NCBI GenBank assembly: GCA_900317405.1
Contig: ONGP01000002.1
Coordinates: 62,001 to 126,000 of the forward strand
Source of the DNA: an uncultured Prevotella sp.
GTDB taxonomy: Bacteria > Bacteroidota > Bacteroidia > Bacteroidales > Bacteroidaceae
Direction: 5' to 3'
Length of the DNA: 64,000 nt
In this document: positions 26,919 through 35,799 of the stretch, in pieces
Layout of the letters: every line of letters starts with the position of its first letter
Numbering within the stretch: the first letter of the stretch is position 1
The notes under the pieces: model-generated
Databases searched by the model: none
What the model was told of the DNA's origin: nothing
The model's input: the letters and a program-made list of their open reading frames with translations, nothing else
Position numbers and translations under genes: made by a program

Positions 26919-27590
26919 ATGATTAGCAAGCAAGCGCTTATAAAAACGGTTTCGCCCTACATTATCGTATACCTGATATTTCTAACGATGGTCATCGGAC
27001 TGCTGTGCGGATATCCTAAGACCGAGCTGCACATGATGCTGAACTCGCATCACACCAGCATACAGGACACATTATTTAAGTACTACACACAACTGGCAGA
27101 GTGGCCGCTATACGTATTGGCACTGATACCACTGCTGTACAAGAAGAAGATGATGACCGTGTACTATGCCATGAGCGAGGTGACGGGGGCTATCGTGGTA
27201 ACGATATTGAAGTTATTGTTCCATGCCGATCGCCCGGTAAGCGTGTTTGAGAATTACCCCGATATGGTATTGCCACTGGTGGATGGCGTGAGGATGCACC
27301 ACAGCAACTCGTTCCCATCGGGACATACGTCTACATTTTTTATTTTTGCCACGTGCTGCATGATTATCCTGGCATATCGCTATATCAAGGATGCCCAGCC
27401 GCACAACCTTAAAGCCAAGCTACAGTTTTACACATCGATACTGGCACTACTGGCCTTGGCTGCATTGGGCGGTTACTCGCGTATATACCTGTCGCAGCAC
27501 TTCCTGATGGATGTGTGCGTGGGTAGCATCATCGGATTTGTGACGCCGTTCGTGATTTTCTTCAAGTTCCAAAACAAACTAGTAAAATGA
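26919..27590 (+). CDS. PAP2-family membrane lipid phosphatase (LpxE/LpxF-like)
   Basis: 223 residues with about six helices and all three acid-phosphatase motifs: KLLFHADRP (Kx6RP), FPSGHTS (PSGH) and SRIYLSQH (SRx5H). Members remove phosphate from undecaprenyl diphosphate, phosphatidylglycerol phosphate or lipid A. Its stop overlaps the start of a phosphoethanolamine transferase (ATGA), an order known from the lpxE-eptA pair of Helicobacter pylori, so dephosphorylation of lipid A before phosphoethanolamine addition is a good inference; the exact substrate is not proven. Confidence 0.82.
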   Translation: MISKQALIKTVSPYIIVYLIFLTMVIGLLCGYPKTELHMMLNSHHTSIQDTLFKYYTQLAEWPLYVLALIPLLYKKKMMTVYYAMSEVTGAIVVTILKLLFHADRPVSVFENYPDMVLPLVDGVRMHHSNSFPSGHTSTFFIFATCCMIILAYRYIKDAQPHNLKAKLQFYTSILALLALAALGGYSRIYLSQHFLMDVCVGSIIGFVTPFVIFFKFQNKLVK

Positions 27591-29167
27591 CATCATTATT
27601 CAGCAATATAAAAAAGATGCTTAAGCGGCCGATGTCGCTTGTAGTTTTCTCGAGTATCATCAGTATCGGCACGCTGGTGGCATTCAACATACCATTCTTC
27701 CAGTATGTAATCGAAAACAGCAATGAGAGTACAATAGGTATAGTATGGCTGATAGCATCGCTGGTAATCATCATGTTTGCGGCTAACTTCATGATGACTT
27801 ATCTCACCATGTTTTGCTTAAGGATATTAGGACGAATACTGCTGGCTATACTGTCGATTATCAATGCCACATCGCTGTATTTCATCCTGACATATAATAT
27901 CATCATCGATGAAAACGTGATAAGAAACGTGTTCAACACCAGATACTCAGAGGCTTCAGGATTCTTCAGTTGGTCGCTATGGGTATTTATCTTTGTATTT
28001 GGCGTACTACCAGCAATTTACTGTCTGATACAGCCAGTAAAGATGGGCAAGGCCAAGAAGATGGGTAAGCTATGCGGCAGTTCGCTGGGTGTGATTCTGG
28101 TTTTTGCATTGCTTAACTACAACCAAGTGCTGTTTGTGAGTCAGCATGACACCGAACTGGGAGCACTGCTACAACCATGGTCGTATATCGTAAACACGAT
28201 ACGCGTAATCAGCATCAGCCAAGACAAACAGGCTGAGGAAATAAAACTGCCCGACGGAAAGATTACAGACAACGACAAAGCTGTGGTGGTACTGGTAATA
28301 GGCGAGTCGGCAAGAAAAGCCAATTTCCAGCTATACGGCTACAAGCGCGATACCAATCCACTGTTATCGAAAGTGAAGGATCTAAAAGTGTATGAGACTC
28401 AGTCGTGTGCCACCTATACCACTGCTGGCACCAAGGCAATACTTGAGCCAAAAGAGAGTGGCGACCTCTACGAAATATTGCCCAACTATGCATTCCGCAC
28501 AGGTGTCGACGTGTCGTGGCGCACATTTAACTGGGGCGAGCCACCCGTACACATCGATGAATATCTGACACAGCCCGAACTAGCCAAGATATACCCAAAT
28601 GTGGATGCCAGATACGATGAATTACTTTTTACGGGACTGCGTGAGCGCATAGAGAAGAGCCCGAATAATAAGGTGCTGATAGTACTGCACACCACCACCA
28701 GTCACGGTCCGCAATATGCCAGTAAATACCCCAAGGAGTTTGAGGTGTACAAGCCCGTGGCAAAGAACGTGGAAGAGGGCGAGAAGAATGTGGGCATGCT
28801 GGTAAATGCCTACGACAACACCATACGCTATACCGACTATCTCCTGAACGGCCTTATCAACACCCTGCGCAGCATGACCGACAGAAAGACTGCGATGATA
28901 TTCATTTCGGACCACGGCGAATCGCTTGGCGAGGGAAAGATGTTTATGCACGGTCTGCCAAAGAAACTGGCACCCAAGGAGCAGTACGAGATACCATTCC
29001 TAGTATGGACATCGGAGGGATACAGAGAGTATAGAAACGACCTACCCGCAGTACTGGAGCAGCACTACATTTTCCACTCGGTGCTGAACCTGCTGTCAAT
29101 CCAGTCGCCTGTATACAACAAGGATTTTGATATCTTTAAGCCTGCAATAACCAGTACGGATAAATAG
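27587..29167 (+). CDS. Lipid A phosphoethanolamine transferase (EptA-like)
   Basis: 526 residues: five N-terminal helices (to about 190) and a periplasmic alkaline-phosphatase-fold domain. Catalytic features: VLVIGESARKANF (metal site), SCATYTTAGT with the nucleophilic Thr (about 280), TTSHGPQY and ISDHGESLGE (about 445). It transfers phosphoethanolamine from phosphatidylethanolamine to lipid A or a related envelope glycan, lowering negative charge and polymyxin binding. Translationally coupled to the PAP2 gene (4-bp overlap). Confidence 0.88.
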   Translation: MTSLFSNIKKMLKRPMSLVVFSSIISIGTLVAFNIPFFQYVIENSNESTIGIVWLIASLVIIMFAANFMMTYLTMFCLRILGRILLAILSIINATSLYFILTYNIIIDENVIRNVFNTRYSEASGFFSWSLWVFIFVFGVLPAIYCLIQPVKMGKAKKMGKLCGSSLGVILVFALLNYNQVLFVSQHDTELGALLQPWSYIVNTIRVISISQDKQAEEIKLPDGKITDNDKAVVVLVIGESARKANFQLYGYKRDTNPLLSKVKDLKVYETQSCATYTTAGTKAILEPKESGDLYEILPNYAFRTGVDVSWRTFNWGEPPVHIDEYLTQPELAKIYPNVDARYDELLFTGLRERIEKSPNNKVLIVLHTTTSHGPQYASKYPKEFEVYKPVAKNVEEGEKNVGMLVNAYDNTIRYTDYLLNGLINTLRSMTDRKTAMIFISDHGESLGEGKMFMHGLPKKLAPKEQYEIPFLVWTSEGYREYRNDLPAVLEQHYIFHSVLNLLSIQSPVYNKDFDIFKPAITSTDK

Positions 29168-29208
29168 TTTTTTCGCGATTTTAGGATATTTTCGTAGTAA
29201 TTCGTGTG

Positions 29209-29240
29209 ATTCGTGCATAAAATTGATTATCTTTGCACCG
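29209..29240 (+). promoter_or_regulatory. Promoter of the glycosyltransferase/acyltransferase/phosphoesterase operon
   Basis: -7 TATCTTTG (29228-29235) with ATTCGTGC at 29209-29216; near-identical to the promoter at 26840-26871. Confidence 0.75.
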
Positions 29241-29256
29241 TTTAAAAATAAAGAAG

Positions 29257-30009
29257 ATGCATCAGAGTGATAGTATAGTTATTATACCTACCTATAACGA
29301 GAAGGAGAATATCGAGAAGATTATCCGTGCGATATTCGCCCTAGAGAAGAGTTTCCATATACTGGTAATCGACGACGGATCACCCGACGGTACAGCTGCT
29401 ATCGTGCGCGGACTGATATCTACCGAGTTCGGAAGCCGACTGCACATCGTAGAGCGTAGTGGCAAACTGGGACTGGGAACAGCATATATCACAGGATTTA
29501 AGTGGGCGCTGGAGCGCGACTACGAGTACATTTTCGAAATGGATGCCGACTTTAGTCACGATCCCAACGATCTGCCTCGACTTTACGCAGCCTGTCACGA
29601 CGAGGGTTACGACGTGGCCATCGGTAGCCGATATGTAAGCGGTGTAAACGTGGTGAACTGGCCCATCGGACGCGTGCTGATGAGCTATTTCGCATCTAAA
29701 TACGTACGTATGGTTACAGGATTCAAGGTACACGACACCACTGCAGGATTTAAGTGCTACAAACGTCGTGTGCTGAAGACCATCGAACTGGACAAGATAC
29801 GCTTTAAGGGCTATGCGTTCCAGATAGAGATGAAGTATACCGCATATAAGATAGGATTTAAGATTAAGGAGGTGAGTGTAATATTCGTGAACCGTCGCGA
29901 GGGCGTAAGCAAGATGAGTGGCGGCATTTTCGGCGAGGCTTTCTTCGGTGTGATGAAGTTGCGCTGGGACGGACTGACACGTAAATATCCTAAGATAGTT
30001 GAGGATTAA
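29257..30009 (+). CDS. Polyprenol-monophosphomannose synthase-type GT2 glycosyltransferase
   Basis: 250 residues from ATG 29257. Single GT-A domain without membrane helices: IVIIPTYNEKENI, VIDDGSPDGTAAIV, GLGTAYITGFKWAL, EMDADFSHDPNDL (DxD). This matches Dpm1-like enzymes that load mannose on a polyprenyl phosphate carrier for protein or glycan modification; Bacteroidetes carry it widely and O-glycosylate many exported proteins. The donor sugar is not certain. Followed after a heptad spacer by the acyltransferase. Confidence 0.88.
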   Translation: MHQSDSIVIIPTYNEKENIEKIIRAIFALEKSFHILVIDDGSPDGTAAIVRGLISTEFGSRLHIVERSGKLGLGTAYITGFKWALERDYEYIFEMDADFSHDPNDLPRLYAACHDEGYDVAIGSRYVSGVNVVNWPIGRVLMSYFASKYVRMVTGFKVHDTTAGFKCYKRRVLKTIELDKIRFKGYAFQIEMKYTAYKIGFKIKEVSVIFVNRREGVSKMSGGIFGEAFFGVMKLRWDGLTRKYPKIVED

Positions 30010-30031
30010 AAATTGATAATTGACAATTAAC
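30004..30031 (+). repeat. Heptanucleotide tract between glycosyltransferase and acyltransferase genes
   Basis: GATTAAA, AATTGAT, AATTGAC, AATTAAC: four heptads covering the stop codon and most of the 26-bp spacer. Confidence 0.6.
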
Positions 30032-30035
30032 CAAT

Positions 30036-30797
30036 ATGCTGAAACTATTATATAGAATCTACCAATTTATTATATGTCTGCCGGGAATAGTGCTGATGAC
30101 GATTATCACAGCACTCGAGGTGGGCATTGGCACTACAATAGGCAACGGACACTTCTGGGGATACTGGCCCGGACATATGTGGGGAAAGATTATCCTGAAG
30201 ATGTTTCTGATACCCGTAAAGGTTGAGGGACGCGAGAATCTGGAGAAAGACCAGAGCTACGTGTTTGTGGCAAACCATCAAGGATCGTTCGACATATTCC
30301 TGATATACGGACACCTGAACCGCAACTTCAAGTGGATGATGAAACAGCAACTGAGAAAGGTACCATTCCTGGGATACGCCTGTGCCAAGAGTCACCAGAT
30401 ATTTGTAGACAAGCGCGGCCCCAGCAAGATTCGCAAGACATACGACGATGCTCGCGAAATACTGAAGGAGGGATACAGCGTAACGGTATTCCCCGAGGGT
30501 GCACGATCGTTTACCGGCCATATGGCACACTTCCGTAAAGGTGCGTTTGCACTGGCCGACGAATTGCAGTTGCCCGTAGTTCCACTGACCATCAACGGTT
30601 CGTTCGACATACTGCCACGCATGAAGGGATTCAACTTTGTGAACTGGCATCCGATGACACTAACCATACATCAGCCCATCTATCCCGTAGGACAGGGACC
30701 TGAGAACGTGGACGCGACAATGCGCCAGGCTTACGACTCGGTGATGTCATCACTCGCTCCCGAATATCAAGGACTGGTAGAAAACCCTGACCAATGA
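30036..30797 (+). CDS. plsC: 1-acyl-sn-glycerol-3-phosphate acyltransferase
   Basis: 253 residues, N-terminal membrane anchor (IYQFIICLPGIVLMTIITAL). Acyltransferase motifs: NHQGSFDIF (HX4D, about 85-93), FPEGARSF (about 150) and VVPLTINGSFDILP. It makes phosphatidic acid from lysophosphatidic acid at the inner membrane. Its end overlaps the next gene by 4 bp (ATGA), so the two are translated together. Confidence 0.92.
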   Translation: MLKLLYRIYQFIICLPGIVLMTIITALEVGIGTTIGNGHFWGYWPGHMWGKIILKMFLIPVKVEGRENLEKDQSYVFVANHQGSFDIFLIYGHLNRNFKWMMKQQLRKVPFLGYACAKSHQIFVDKRGPSKIRKTYDDAREILKEGYSVTVFPEGARSFTGHMAHFRKGAFALADELQLPVVPLTINGSFDILPRMKGFNFVNWHPMTLTIHQPIYPVGQGPENVDATMRQAYDSVMSSLAPEYQGLVENPDQ

Positions 30798-31981
30798 TAG
30801 CACGCGCACCATACCTGTTTCTGCTACTGGTCATACTGCCCGATGTGTATCTTGACCTGCACTATTGGCGCCATAGATTTACTGCTACGCGACGTATAGC
30901 ATACTGGATTCCTACTGCAATTCTAGTCGGGCTGACTCTGAAACTGACATACGAGCCAGAGTTCATACCCGACAACACCACCTTACTCTATACCTACCTA
31001 CTGATGATAGGCCTGATAACAGCGCCTAAGTGGGCGTATGTGCTGTGTTCTGCAATCGGACTAGCAACGAGCAAACTGGTGCGACTGATTAAAGGCAAAC
31101 ATCGCAGGAAGAAGCCTAAGAACTACGGCAATCTGGTGGGGGCGATAGCTACTGTGCTGATATGGTATGTGGTGCTGTATGGTGCATATATAGGTTTCGA
31201 GAAACTGGAGATTAACCACCAGACTTACTCATCGCCCGAACTTCCCAAGGAGTTTGACGGATACAAGATAGTACTGTTCTCGGATGCCCACGTAGGTACT
31301 TTGAAGGGTGATAGGCAGTGGATGCTGAAACGTGCCGTTGACACCATGAATGCTCAGAATGCAGACATGATAATATTTACTGGCGACCTGCAGAACGTGA
31401 AGCCTCAGGAAATAGTTGAACACACCGAATTACTTGGTTCACTAAAAGCCAAGGACGGTGTGTACAGCATACTAGGCAATCACGACTACGACAAGTACAT
31501 GCGTCCAACAGAAGAACGCGACCCACTGCCATGTAAGGAAACTGTTGCACTGGAAAAACGCATGGGATGGTACCTGCTGATGAACGAGCACAAGACCATA
31601 CGCAGGGGGAAAAGCGAAATCACTATAGCAGGAATGGAGGACGACAGCAACAGAAGGGGATATCCGTATCATGGCGACGTAAAAAAAGCCATAGGCAACG
31701 CAAAGGGATTTATTATCATGCTACAGCACGACCCTGCAATATGGCGCGTCATGATTCTTCCTGACAAGAGAGCACAACTGACACTGAGCGGGCACACTCA
31801 CAACATGCAGTTCTCGCTGTTCGGATGGAGCCCCATGTCGCTACGTTGCAAGGAGAATTACGGATGGTTTAAGGAAGGCAATCAGTCGCTCTTTGTAACA
31901 GCAGGCTTAGGCGGGCTCATCCCCTGGCGATTCGGCGCCACAGGCGAGATAGTTGTCTTGGAATTAAAAAGTGTGCGCTAA
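30794..31981 (+). CDS. Membrane-anchored calcineurin-like metallophosphoesterase
   Basis: 395 residues: four helices in the first 150, then a phosphoesterase domain with FSDAHVGTLKG, IIFTGDLQNVKP, ILGNHDYDKY, LQHDPAIW and SGHTHNMQ, the full five-block metal site. Related YkuE/YaeI-type enzymes cleave phosphodiester or pyrophosphate bonds in lipids. The plsC overlap suggests phospholipid or lipid A precursor turnover. It converges with the MetH-activation gene, sharing 4 bp at the stops. Confidence 0.85.
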   Translation: MIARAPYLFLLLVILPDVYLDLHYWRHRFTATRRIAYWIPTAILVGLTLKLTYEPEFIPDNTTLLYTYLLMIGLITAPKWAYVLCSAIGLATSKLVRLIKGKHRRKKPKNYGNLVGAIATVLIWYVVLYGAYIGFEKLEINHQTYSSPELPKEFDGYKIVLFSDAHVGTLKGDRQWMLKRAVDTMNAQNADMIIFTGDLQNVKPQEIVEHTELLGSLKAKDGVYSILGNHDYDKYMRPTEERDPLPCKETVALEKRMGWYLLMNEHKTIRRGKSEITIAGMEDDSNRRGYPYHGDVKKAIGNAKGFIIMLQHDPAIWRVMILPDKRAQLTLSGHTHNMQFSLFGWSPMSLRCKENYGWFKEGNQSLFVTAGLGGLIPWRFGATGEIVVLELKSVR

Positions 31982-32814
31982 GATTTGGAAATTTCCAACC
32001 ACTTACGCAGCACTTCTGCAGGTACGCCACGACGACGGGCATAGTCCTGCAATTGATCTTCGCCTATCTTACCTATAGAGAAATAACGAGCTTTAGGATT
32101 GGATATCATCATGCCAGAAACGCTGGCGTGAGGTTTCATCGCACCACTCTCGGTGAGTCGGATACCAATCTGTTTCATATCCAGAATACCATCAAGTAGG
32201 AAATTCAGACTAGTATCAGGCAACGAGGGATAGCCTACTGCCGGACGAATGCCCAGAAAACGCTCTATCAGCATATCGGGGATAGAGAGATTCTCATCTT
32301 TGGCATACCCCCATATCTCCTTGCGCACCTGTTCGTGCAGCCGCTCTGCCGCAGCCTCAGCCAGTCGGTCGGCAAGCAGTTGGGTTAGCATCTTCTGATA
32401 TACATCATCATCGAAATCGGTCTCGAGTCCGATATCGACAGTGGTGGCGAAAAGACCTATTTTTGATTTCACTTTACTGTCTTGTGGGGCAATAAAATCA
32501 GCAAGACACAGGTAAGGCGGTTTGCCCTGTTGCTGGCGCAGACACGGTATGCTACCCACGCGCACAGGATGCTTAATACCACAATCGGGACACAACTGCG
32601 TGCGGAAAATCACAATATCATCATCGTCGCTATACGCATCGAAGAGTTCGAAAACCGCATGAATCAGATACTTTTCTTCTAGTTCCTCGAGCTTGGCAAG
32701 GGCCTCACGCTGCATGCGCAGCCTCTCAACTTCGTCCTTTACCTGCCAGGCATAGAAGTAGTAAACCCAGTTGATATAGGGTACAAGTTGTGATATGCGG
32801 TAGGTGAGTTTCAT
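31978..32814 (-). CDS. Standalone cobalamin-dependent methionine synthase reactivation domain
   Basis: 278 residues matching only the C-terminal AdoMet-binding module of MetH: GIRPAVGYPSLPDTS (about 187-201; E. coli has GIRPAPGYPACPEHT) and SGMMISNPKARYFSIGKI, LQDYARRRG near the end. In E. coli this module is fused to the methyltransferase and re-methylates oxidised cobalamin with AdoMet. Here it is a separate protein, presumably acting on a MetH lacking the module encoded elsewhere. It starts in a 4-bp overlap with pyrC, an unrelated pathway except through folate/one-carbon use. Confidence 0.88.
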   Translation of the reverse strand: MKLTYRISQLVPYINWVYYFYAWQVKDEVERLRMQREALAKLEELEEKYLIHAVFELFDAYSDDDDIVIFRTQLCPDCGIKHPVRVGSIPCLRQQQGKPPYLCLADFIAPQDSKVKSKIGLFATTVDIGLETDFDDDVYQKMLTQLLADRLAEAAAERLHEQVRKEIWGYAKDENLSIPDMLIERFLGIRPAVGYPSLPDTSLNFLLDGILDMKQIGIRLTESGAMKPHASVSGMMISNPKARYFSIGKIGEDQLQDYARRRGVPAEVLRKWLEISKS

Positions 32815-34127
32815 CTAAATTCAACGGGTTGTCCAATATAGTTGGTATCTACTATGCCGTTCTGGTATACGGTATGACCATTGCAGATAGTACGCTCGAC
32901 ACGCCACAGGTACATGTGGTTCTCCATCGGGCTCCAACCGCACTTGCTCTTAATCACATCCTTGGTAACAGTCCATCCGCAATTAGGACGAACAAGCACG
33001 ATATCAGCCTGATAGCCCTCGCGCAGATAGCCGCGATTGCGCACACCAAACAGATCGGCAGGACGATGGCACATCAGCTCTACAAGTCGCTCGAGCGTAA
33101 GCACGCCCTGATCTACAAGTTCGAGCATAGTTATCAGCGAGAATTGTATCATCGGCATACCACTGGCAGCTTTGGCGCATCCACCTTCCTTCTGTGCCAA
33201 CAAGTGTGGTGCATGGTCGGTACCAATCACAGCTATACGACCATCGGCCACAGCCTGGCGCAAAGCATCGCGATCGGCCTGCGACTTAATGGCAGGATTG
33301 CACTTTATGCGTGTGCCCAGCGAATTATAATCGCGATCACAGAAATACAGGTGTGATGGTGTAACCTCGGCAGTAATGCCATCAGTTAGCAATTCTAACT
33401 CCTTAGCGGTTGTAAGGTGGGCAATATGCAAGTGTGCATGATGCTTAGTGGCTAGTTCTACAGCCAGCTTGGTGCTCTGATAGCAAGCCTCTACGCTGCG
33501 TATCTCGGGGTGATGAGTCACCTTGGGGTCATCGCCATACTTCAGCTTAGCCTCGGCCATGTTGCGATTGATAATATCAGTATCCTCACAATGAACCATA
33601 ATAGGCATCTGGGCTGTAGAAAAAATCTTCTCGAGCGCCTCGCGTCGATCTACCAGCATATTGCCGGTAGAACTGCCCATAAAGAGTTTAATACCAGGTA
33701 TACGATGAGGATCGAGCTTAGAGAACAGCTCTACATTATCATTAGTAGCACCAAAGAAGAAGCTATAGTTTACATGGCTCTTCTGGGCTGCAATCTTAAA
33801 CTTATCTTCGAGTGCCTCGAGCGTGGTAGTCTGCGGCACAGTGTTGGGCATATCAAAATAGGTAGTTATGCCGCCAGCTGCAGCAGCACAGCTCTCGCTG
33901 TCAATATCAGCCTTCTCAGTGAGTCCAGGCTCACGGAAGTGCACATGATCATCTATCAGACCAGGTAAAACAAAACATCCCGAAGCATCGATGACGTCGT
34001 CAAAAGATGCGTTCGGGACGGTGTCTCCTTCTACAATCTTAGTTATCTTAGAATCTTCGACGATGACAGTACCGTCGAATATGTTGTTCTCATTAACGAT
34101 CGTTCCGTGTTGAATCAGGAGTTTCAT
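32811..34127 (-). CDS. pyrC: Dihydroorotase
   Basis: 438 residues from ATG 34127, giving the normal MKLLIQHGTIVNENNIFDG N-terminus. Cyclises carbamoyl-aspartate to dihydroorotate in pyrimidine synthesis. Binuclear zinc site: LIDDHVHFREPG (about 50-61), GIKLFMGSS, VHCEDTD, HIAHLTT, GTDHAPH (about 305). Long type I (AllB-like) form. The start lies 35 bp inside the preceding lipoprotein gene, so translation may be coupled. Confidence 0.93.
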   Translation of the reverse strand: MKLLIQHGTIVNENNIFDGTVIVEDSKITKIVEGDTVPNASFDDVIDASGCFVLPGLIDDHVHFREPGLTEKADIDSESCAAAAGGITTYFDMPNTVPQTTTLEALEDKFKIAAQKSHVNYSFFFGATNDNVELFSKLDPHRIPGIKLFMGSSTGNMLVDRREALEKIFSTAQMPIMVHCEDTDIINRNMAEAKLKYGDDPKVTHHPEIRSVEACYQSTKLAVELATKHHAHLHIAHLTTAKELELLTDGITAEVTPSHLYFCDRDYNSLGTRIKCNPAIKSQADRDALRQAVADGRIAVIGTDHAPHLLAQKEGGCAKAASGMPMIQFSLITMLELVDQGVLTLERLVELMCHRPADLFGVRNRGYLREGYQADIVLVRPNCGWTVTKDVIKSKCGWSPMENHMYLWRVERTICNGHTVYQNGIVDTNYIGQPVEFR

Positions 34128-34866
34128 TGGCTGGAGCTGTTGTGGCTGGTGTTTGTGGTACATCTTCTACAAGTCCGTTCTGACGGGCCTGAATCTCGTT
34201 GGCAATCTGATAGTACTGCTTAACGTATGGATCGGCCTTGAACTTCTTGGTTGCCTTGCTCATGATATCCTCAATCTGAGGTGTAAGGATTGGGTACTGA
34301 TAACCACTGGTAACCATCATAAACACGCCAGGACCAAGCACATTGTCGCAGTTCTCTACGATAAAGATGGTGACAAGCGAGTCTTCCTGTACAGCGATAC
34401 GCTGTGCCTCGATGGAAAGTTTGCGATTAATAACCTCCTCTTCGATACCCTCGAGCAGCATCTGGCTCTGCTTGTGCGACAGCTCGTTGAGCTCGTTGCC
34501 CAACTGGTCGTGACGCTTCATAAACTCATAGAGCTTCTCATTGAGAGGCGAACCAGTAACTGTACGGCTAGTATTATCGATATGTATCTCGATCTCGCCC
34601 TTCTCAATGACAACGGGCATCATCAGCGGCTCATCGTCCATATAAAGATTAGCCAACTTGATAGTATCAAGCAGACCTGCAAATTTGAATTTTCCATGTA
34701 CAACGTCGCACGAGTCAAGATTCTTAAGCTCATCGTTCACCATGGTTTTAAGGTATAGTTTGCTGCCATCGAGAGCTGACACCGAAGTGGTACCCTGGAT
34801 GTTATATGACTCAGCGCACGATACGAATGTAACTGCTGTTAGTAATGCGTAGAATATCTTGTTCAT
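34093..34866 (-). CDS. DUF4369-type lipoprotein
   Basis: 257 residues; signal peptide with a lipobox-like TFVSC (Cys17). The N-terminal half (about 20-115: IQGTTSVSALDGSKLYLK, KFKFAGLLDTIKLANLY, VIEKGEIEIHID) is the DUF4369 beta domain found ahead of thioredoxin-like modules in Bacteroidetes; the second half is helical, with no CxxC. C-terminal Thr/Pro/Asn tail. Function unknown, probably periplasmic. Confidence 0.75.
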   Translation of the reverse strand: MNKIFYALLTAVTFVSCAESYNIQGTTSVSALDGSKLYLKTMVNDELKNLDSCDVVHGKFKFAGLLDTIKLANLYMDDEPLMMPVVIEKGEIEIHIDNTSRTVTGSPLNEKLYEFMKRHDQLGNELNELSHKQSQMLLEGIEEEVINRKLSIEAQRIAVQEDSLVTIFIVENCDNVLGPGVFMMVTSGYQYPILTPQIEDIMSKATKKFKADPYVKQYYQIANEIQARQNGLVEDVPQTPATTAPANETPDSTRNDR

Positions 34867-34909
34867 AATTTATTGTTTTCGGCCGCGAAATTACAACTAT
34901 ATATTGAGG

Positions 34910-34948
34910 TATAAAAATAATTTTGCGCATTTTAAAACAAATGCGCAA
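34910..34948 (-). terminator. Terminator after the ftsB/membrane-protein unit
   Basis: Perfect 10-bp stem TTGCGCATTT (34923-34932) with AAATGCGCAA (34939-34948), followed on minus by AATTATTTTT. Confidence 0.8.
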
Positions 34949-34956
34949 TCTTTTAA

Positions 34957-35355
34957 TTATTTTTTTGCCTCTTTTTCGAGTTCACTACCAATTCTGTGCA
35001 TAGAATACAGTTGTAGAAGAGCTGCAATGAGCAGCACTACTACCCACTTGTTGTACACATATTCTATATAAGTAATGTAGCTCAAACCCAAGATAATGCT
35101 CTTGTTGGCAAACAACAGCACTGCTGCTACCAAAAACAGCACATCGCTTATAAGCATCATGCGACGCAGACGACGTATAGTGAAATTGTTACCCTCGTAA
35201 CGCTGTAACATCTGCATAGAGGCAAAGCCCAGGGCTCCAAGGGCATAAATATATGGGGCACTACCCCAACCCAGCAGTGTAGTGCCCGCACCTACTGCCA
35301 TCAGTATACCGCCAAACAGAAAAATGGCGGTCTGTATCTTATTCAACTCTCTCAT
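34957..35355 (-). CDS. Small four-helix membrane protein, unknown
   Basis: 132 residues from ATG 35355 (MRELNKIQ). Hydrophobic helices: AIFLFGGILMAVGAG, YIYALGALGFASMQML, LISDVLFLVAAVLLF, WVVVLLIAALLQLY. Not recognised beyond being conserved in Bacteroidetes next to divIC-like genes. The start overlaps the end of the FtsB-like gene by 17 bp. Confidence 0.6.
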   Translation of the reverse strand: MRELNKIQTAIFLFGGILMAVGAGTTLLGWGSAPYIYALGALGFASMQMLQRYEGNNFTIRRLRRMMLISDVLFLVAAVLLFANKSIILGLSYITYIEYVYNKWVVVLLIAALLQLYSMHRIGSELEKEAKK

Positions 35356-35698
35356 TTGTCTCAAGTGGTTTTGCTTCGCGTTCGTCGTCGCTAAGCACAA
35401 ATATATCTTCATCGTCGGCTTTCATGTAATAACGCTCGCGGGCAATCTTCTCCATCGCCTTGGGATTCTTGTTCAGTTCCCTTATCTGGGCCTGATCGCG
35501 CTCAAAGTCGGCGTTGTACTTTTCCTTCTCACGGCTTAACTCCTCAATACGCTGGGTGTTCTTGAAATGACTCCATATACTGTTGTCATCAAGGAAGCCA
35601 ACCAGCAGTACACCAACAATGCAAACGACGGCATATTTGAAATATACCGAACGCCACACACGAAGAGCGTATGCCTTAATACTAACCAAAACTTTCAT
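35339..35698 (-). CDS. Septum-formation initiator FtsB/DivIC family
   Basis: 119 residues: one helix (about 22-38), then a coiled coil (RIEELSREKEKYNADFERDQ) and KNPKAMEKIARERYYMKADD, the family signature. It bridges FtsL and FtsQ at the division septum. A polar tail follows. The gene is divergent from dnaX. Confidence 0.88.
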   Translation of the reverse strand: MKVLVSIKAYALRVWRSVYFKYAVVCIVGVLLVGFLDDNSIWSHFKNTQRIEELSREKEKYNADFERDQAQIRELNKNPKAMEKIARERYYMKADDEDIFVLSDDEREAKPLETNERVE

Positions 35699-35717
35699 AA
35701 TTTCATCATTTTGGCTG

Positions 35718-35744
35718 CAAAGTTACATAATTTTTGGCACGAAT
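35718..35744 (-). promoter_or_regulatory. ftsB-like gene promoter
   Basis: -7 TAACTTTG (35725-35718) with upstream ATTCGTGCC (35744-35736), the same upstream word as the promoters at 26840 and 29209. Confidence 0.65.
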
Positions 35745-35767
35745 TACGCGATTTACACATTTTTTTG

Positions 35768-35775
35768 TATCTTTG
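35768..35775 (+). promoter_or_regulatory. dnaX promoter -7 element (TATCTTTG)
   Basis: TATCTTTGCACC on +, ATG of dnaX 24 nt downstream. Confidence 0.7.
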
Positions 35776-35799
35776 CACCACGAAATTAAATTTAGCAAT

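Noticed and set aside
34886..34893. TAATTTCG on minus as promoter of the DUF4369/pyrC unit
   Set aside because: One mismatch in the key TTTG and no -33 box; possible but not supported enough to list.
35734..35750. TTGGCACG-N4-ACGC upstream of dnaX as a sigma-54 promoter
   Set aside because: The -12 half is poor, a normal TATCTTTG box lies closer to the gene, and the TTGGCACG word is the reverse complement of the ftsB-side ATTCGTGCC element.
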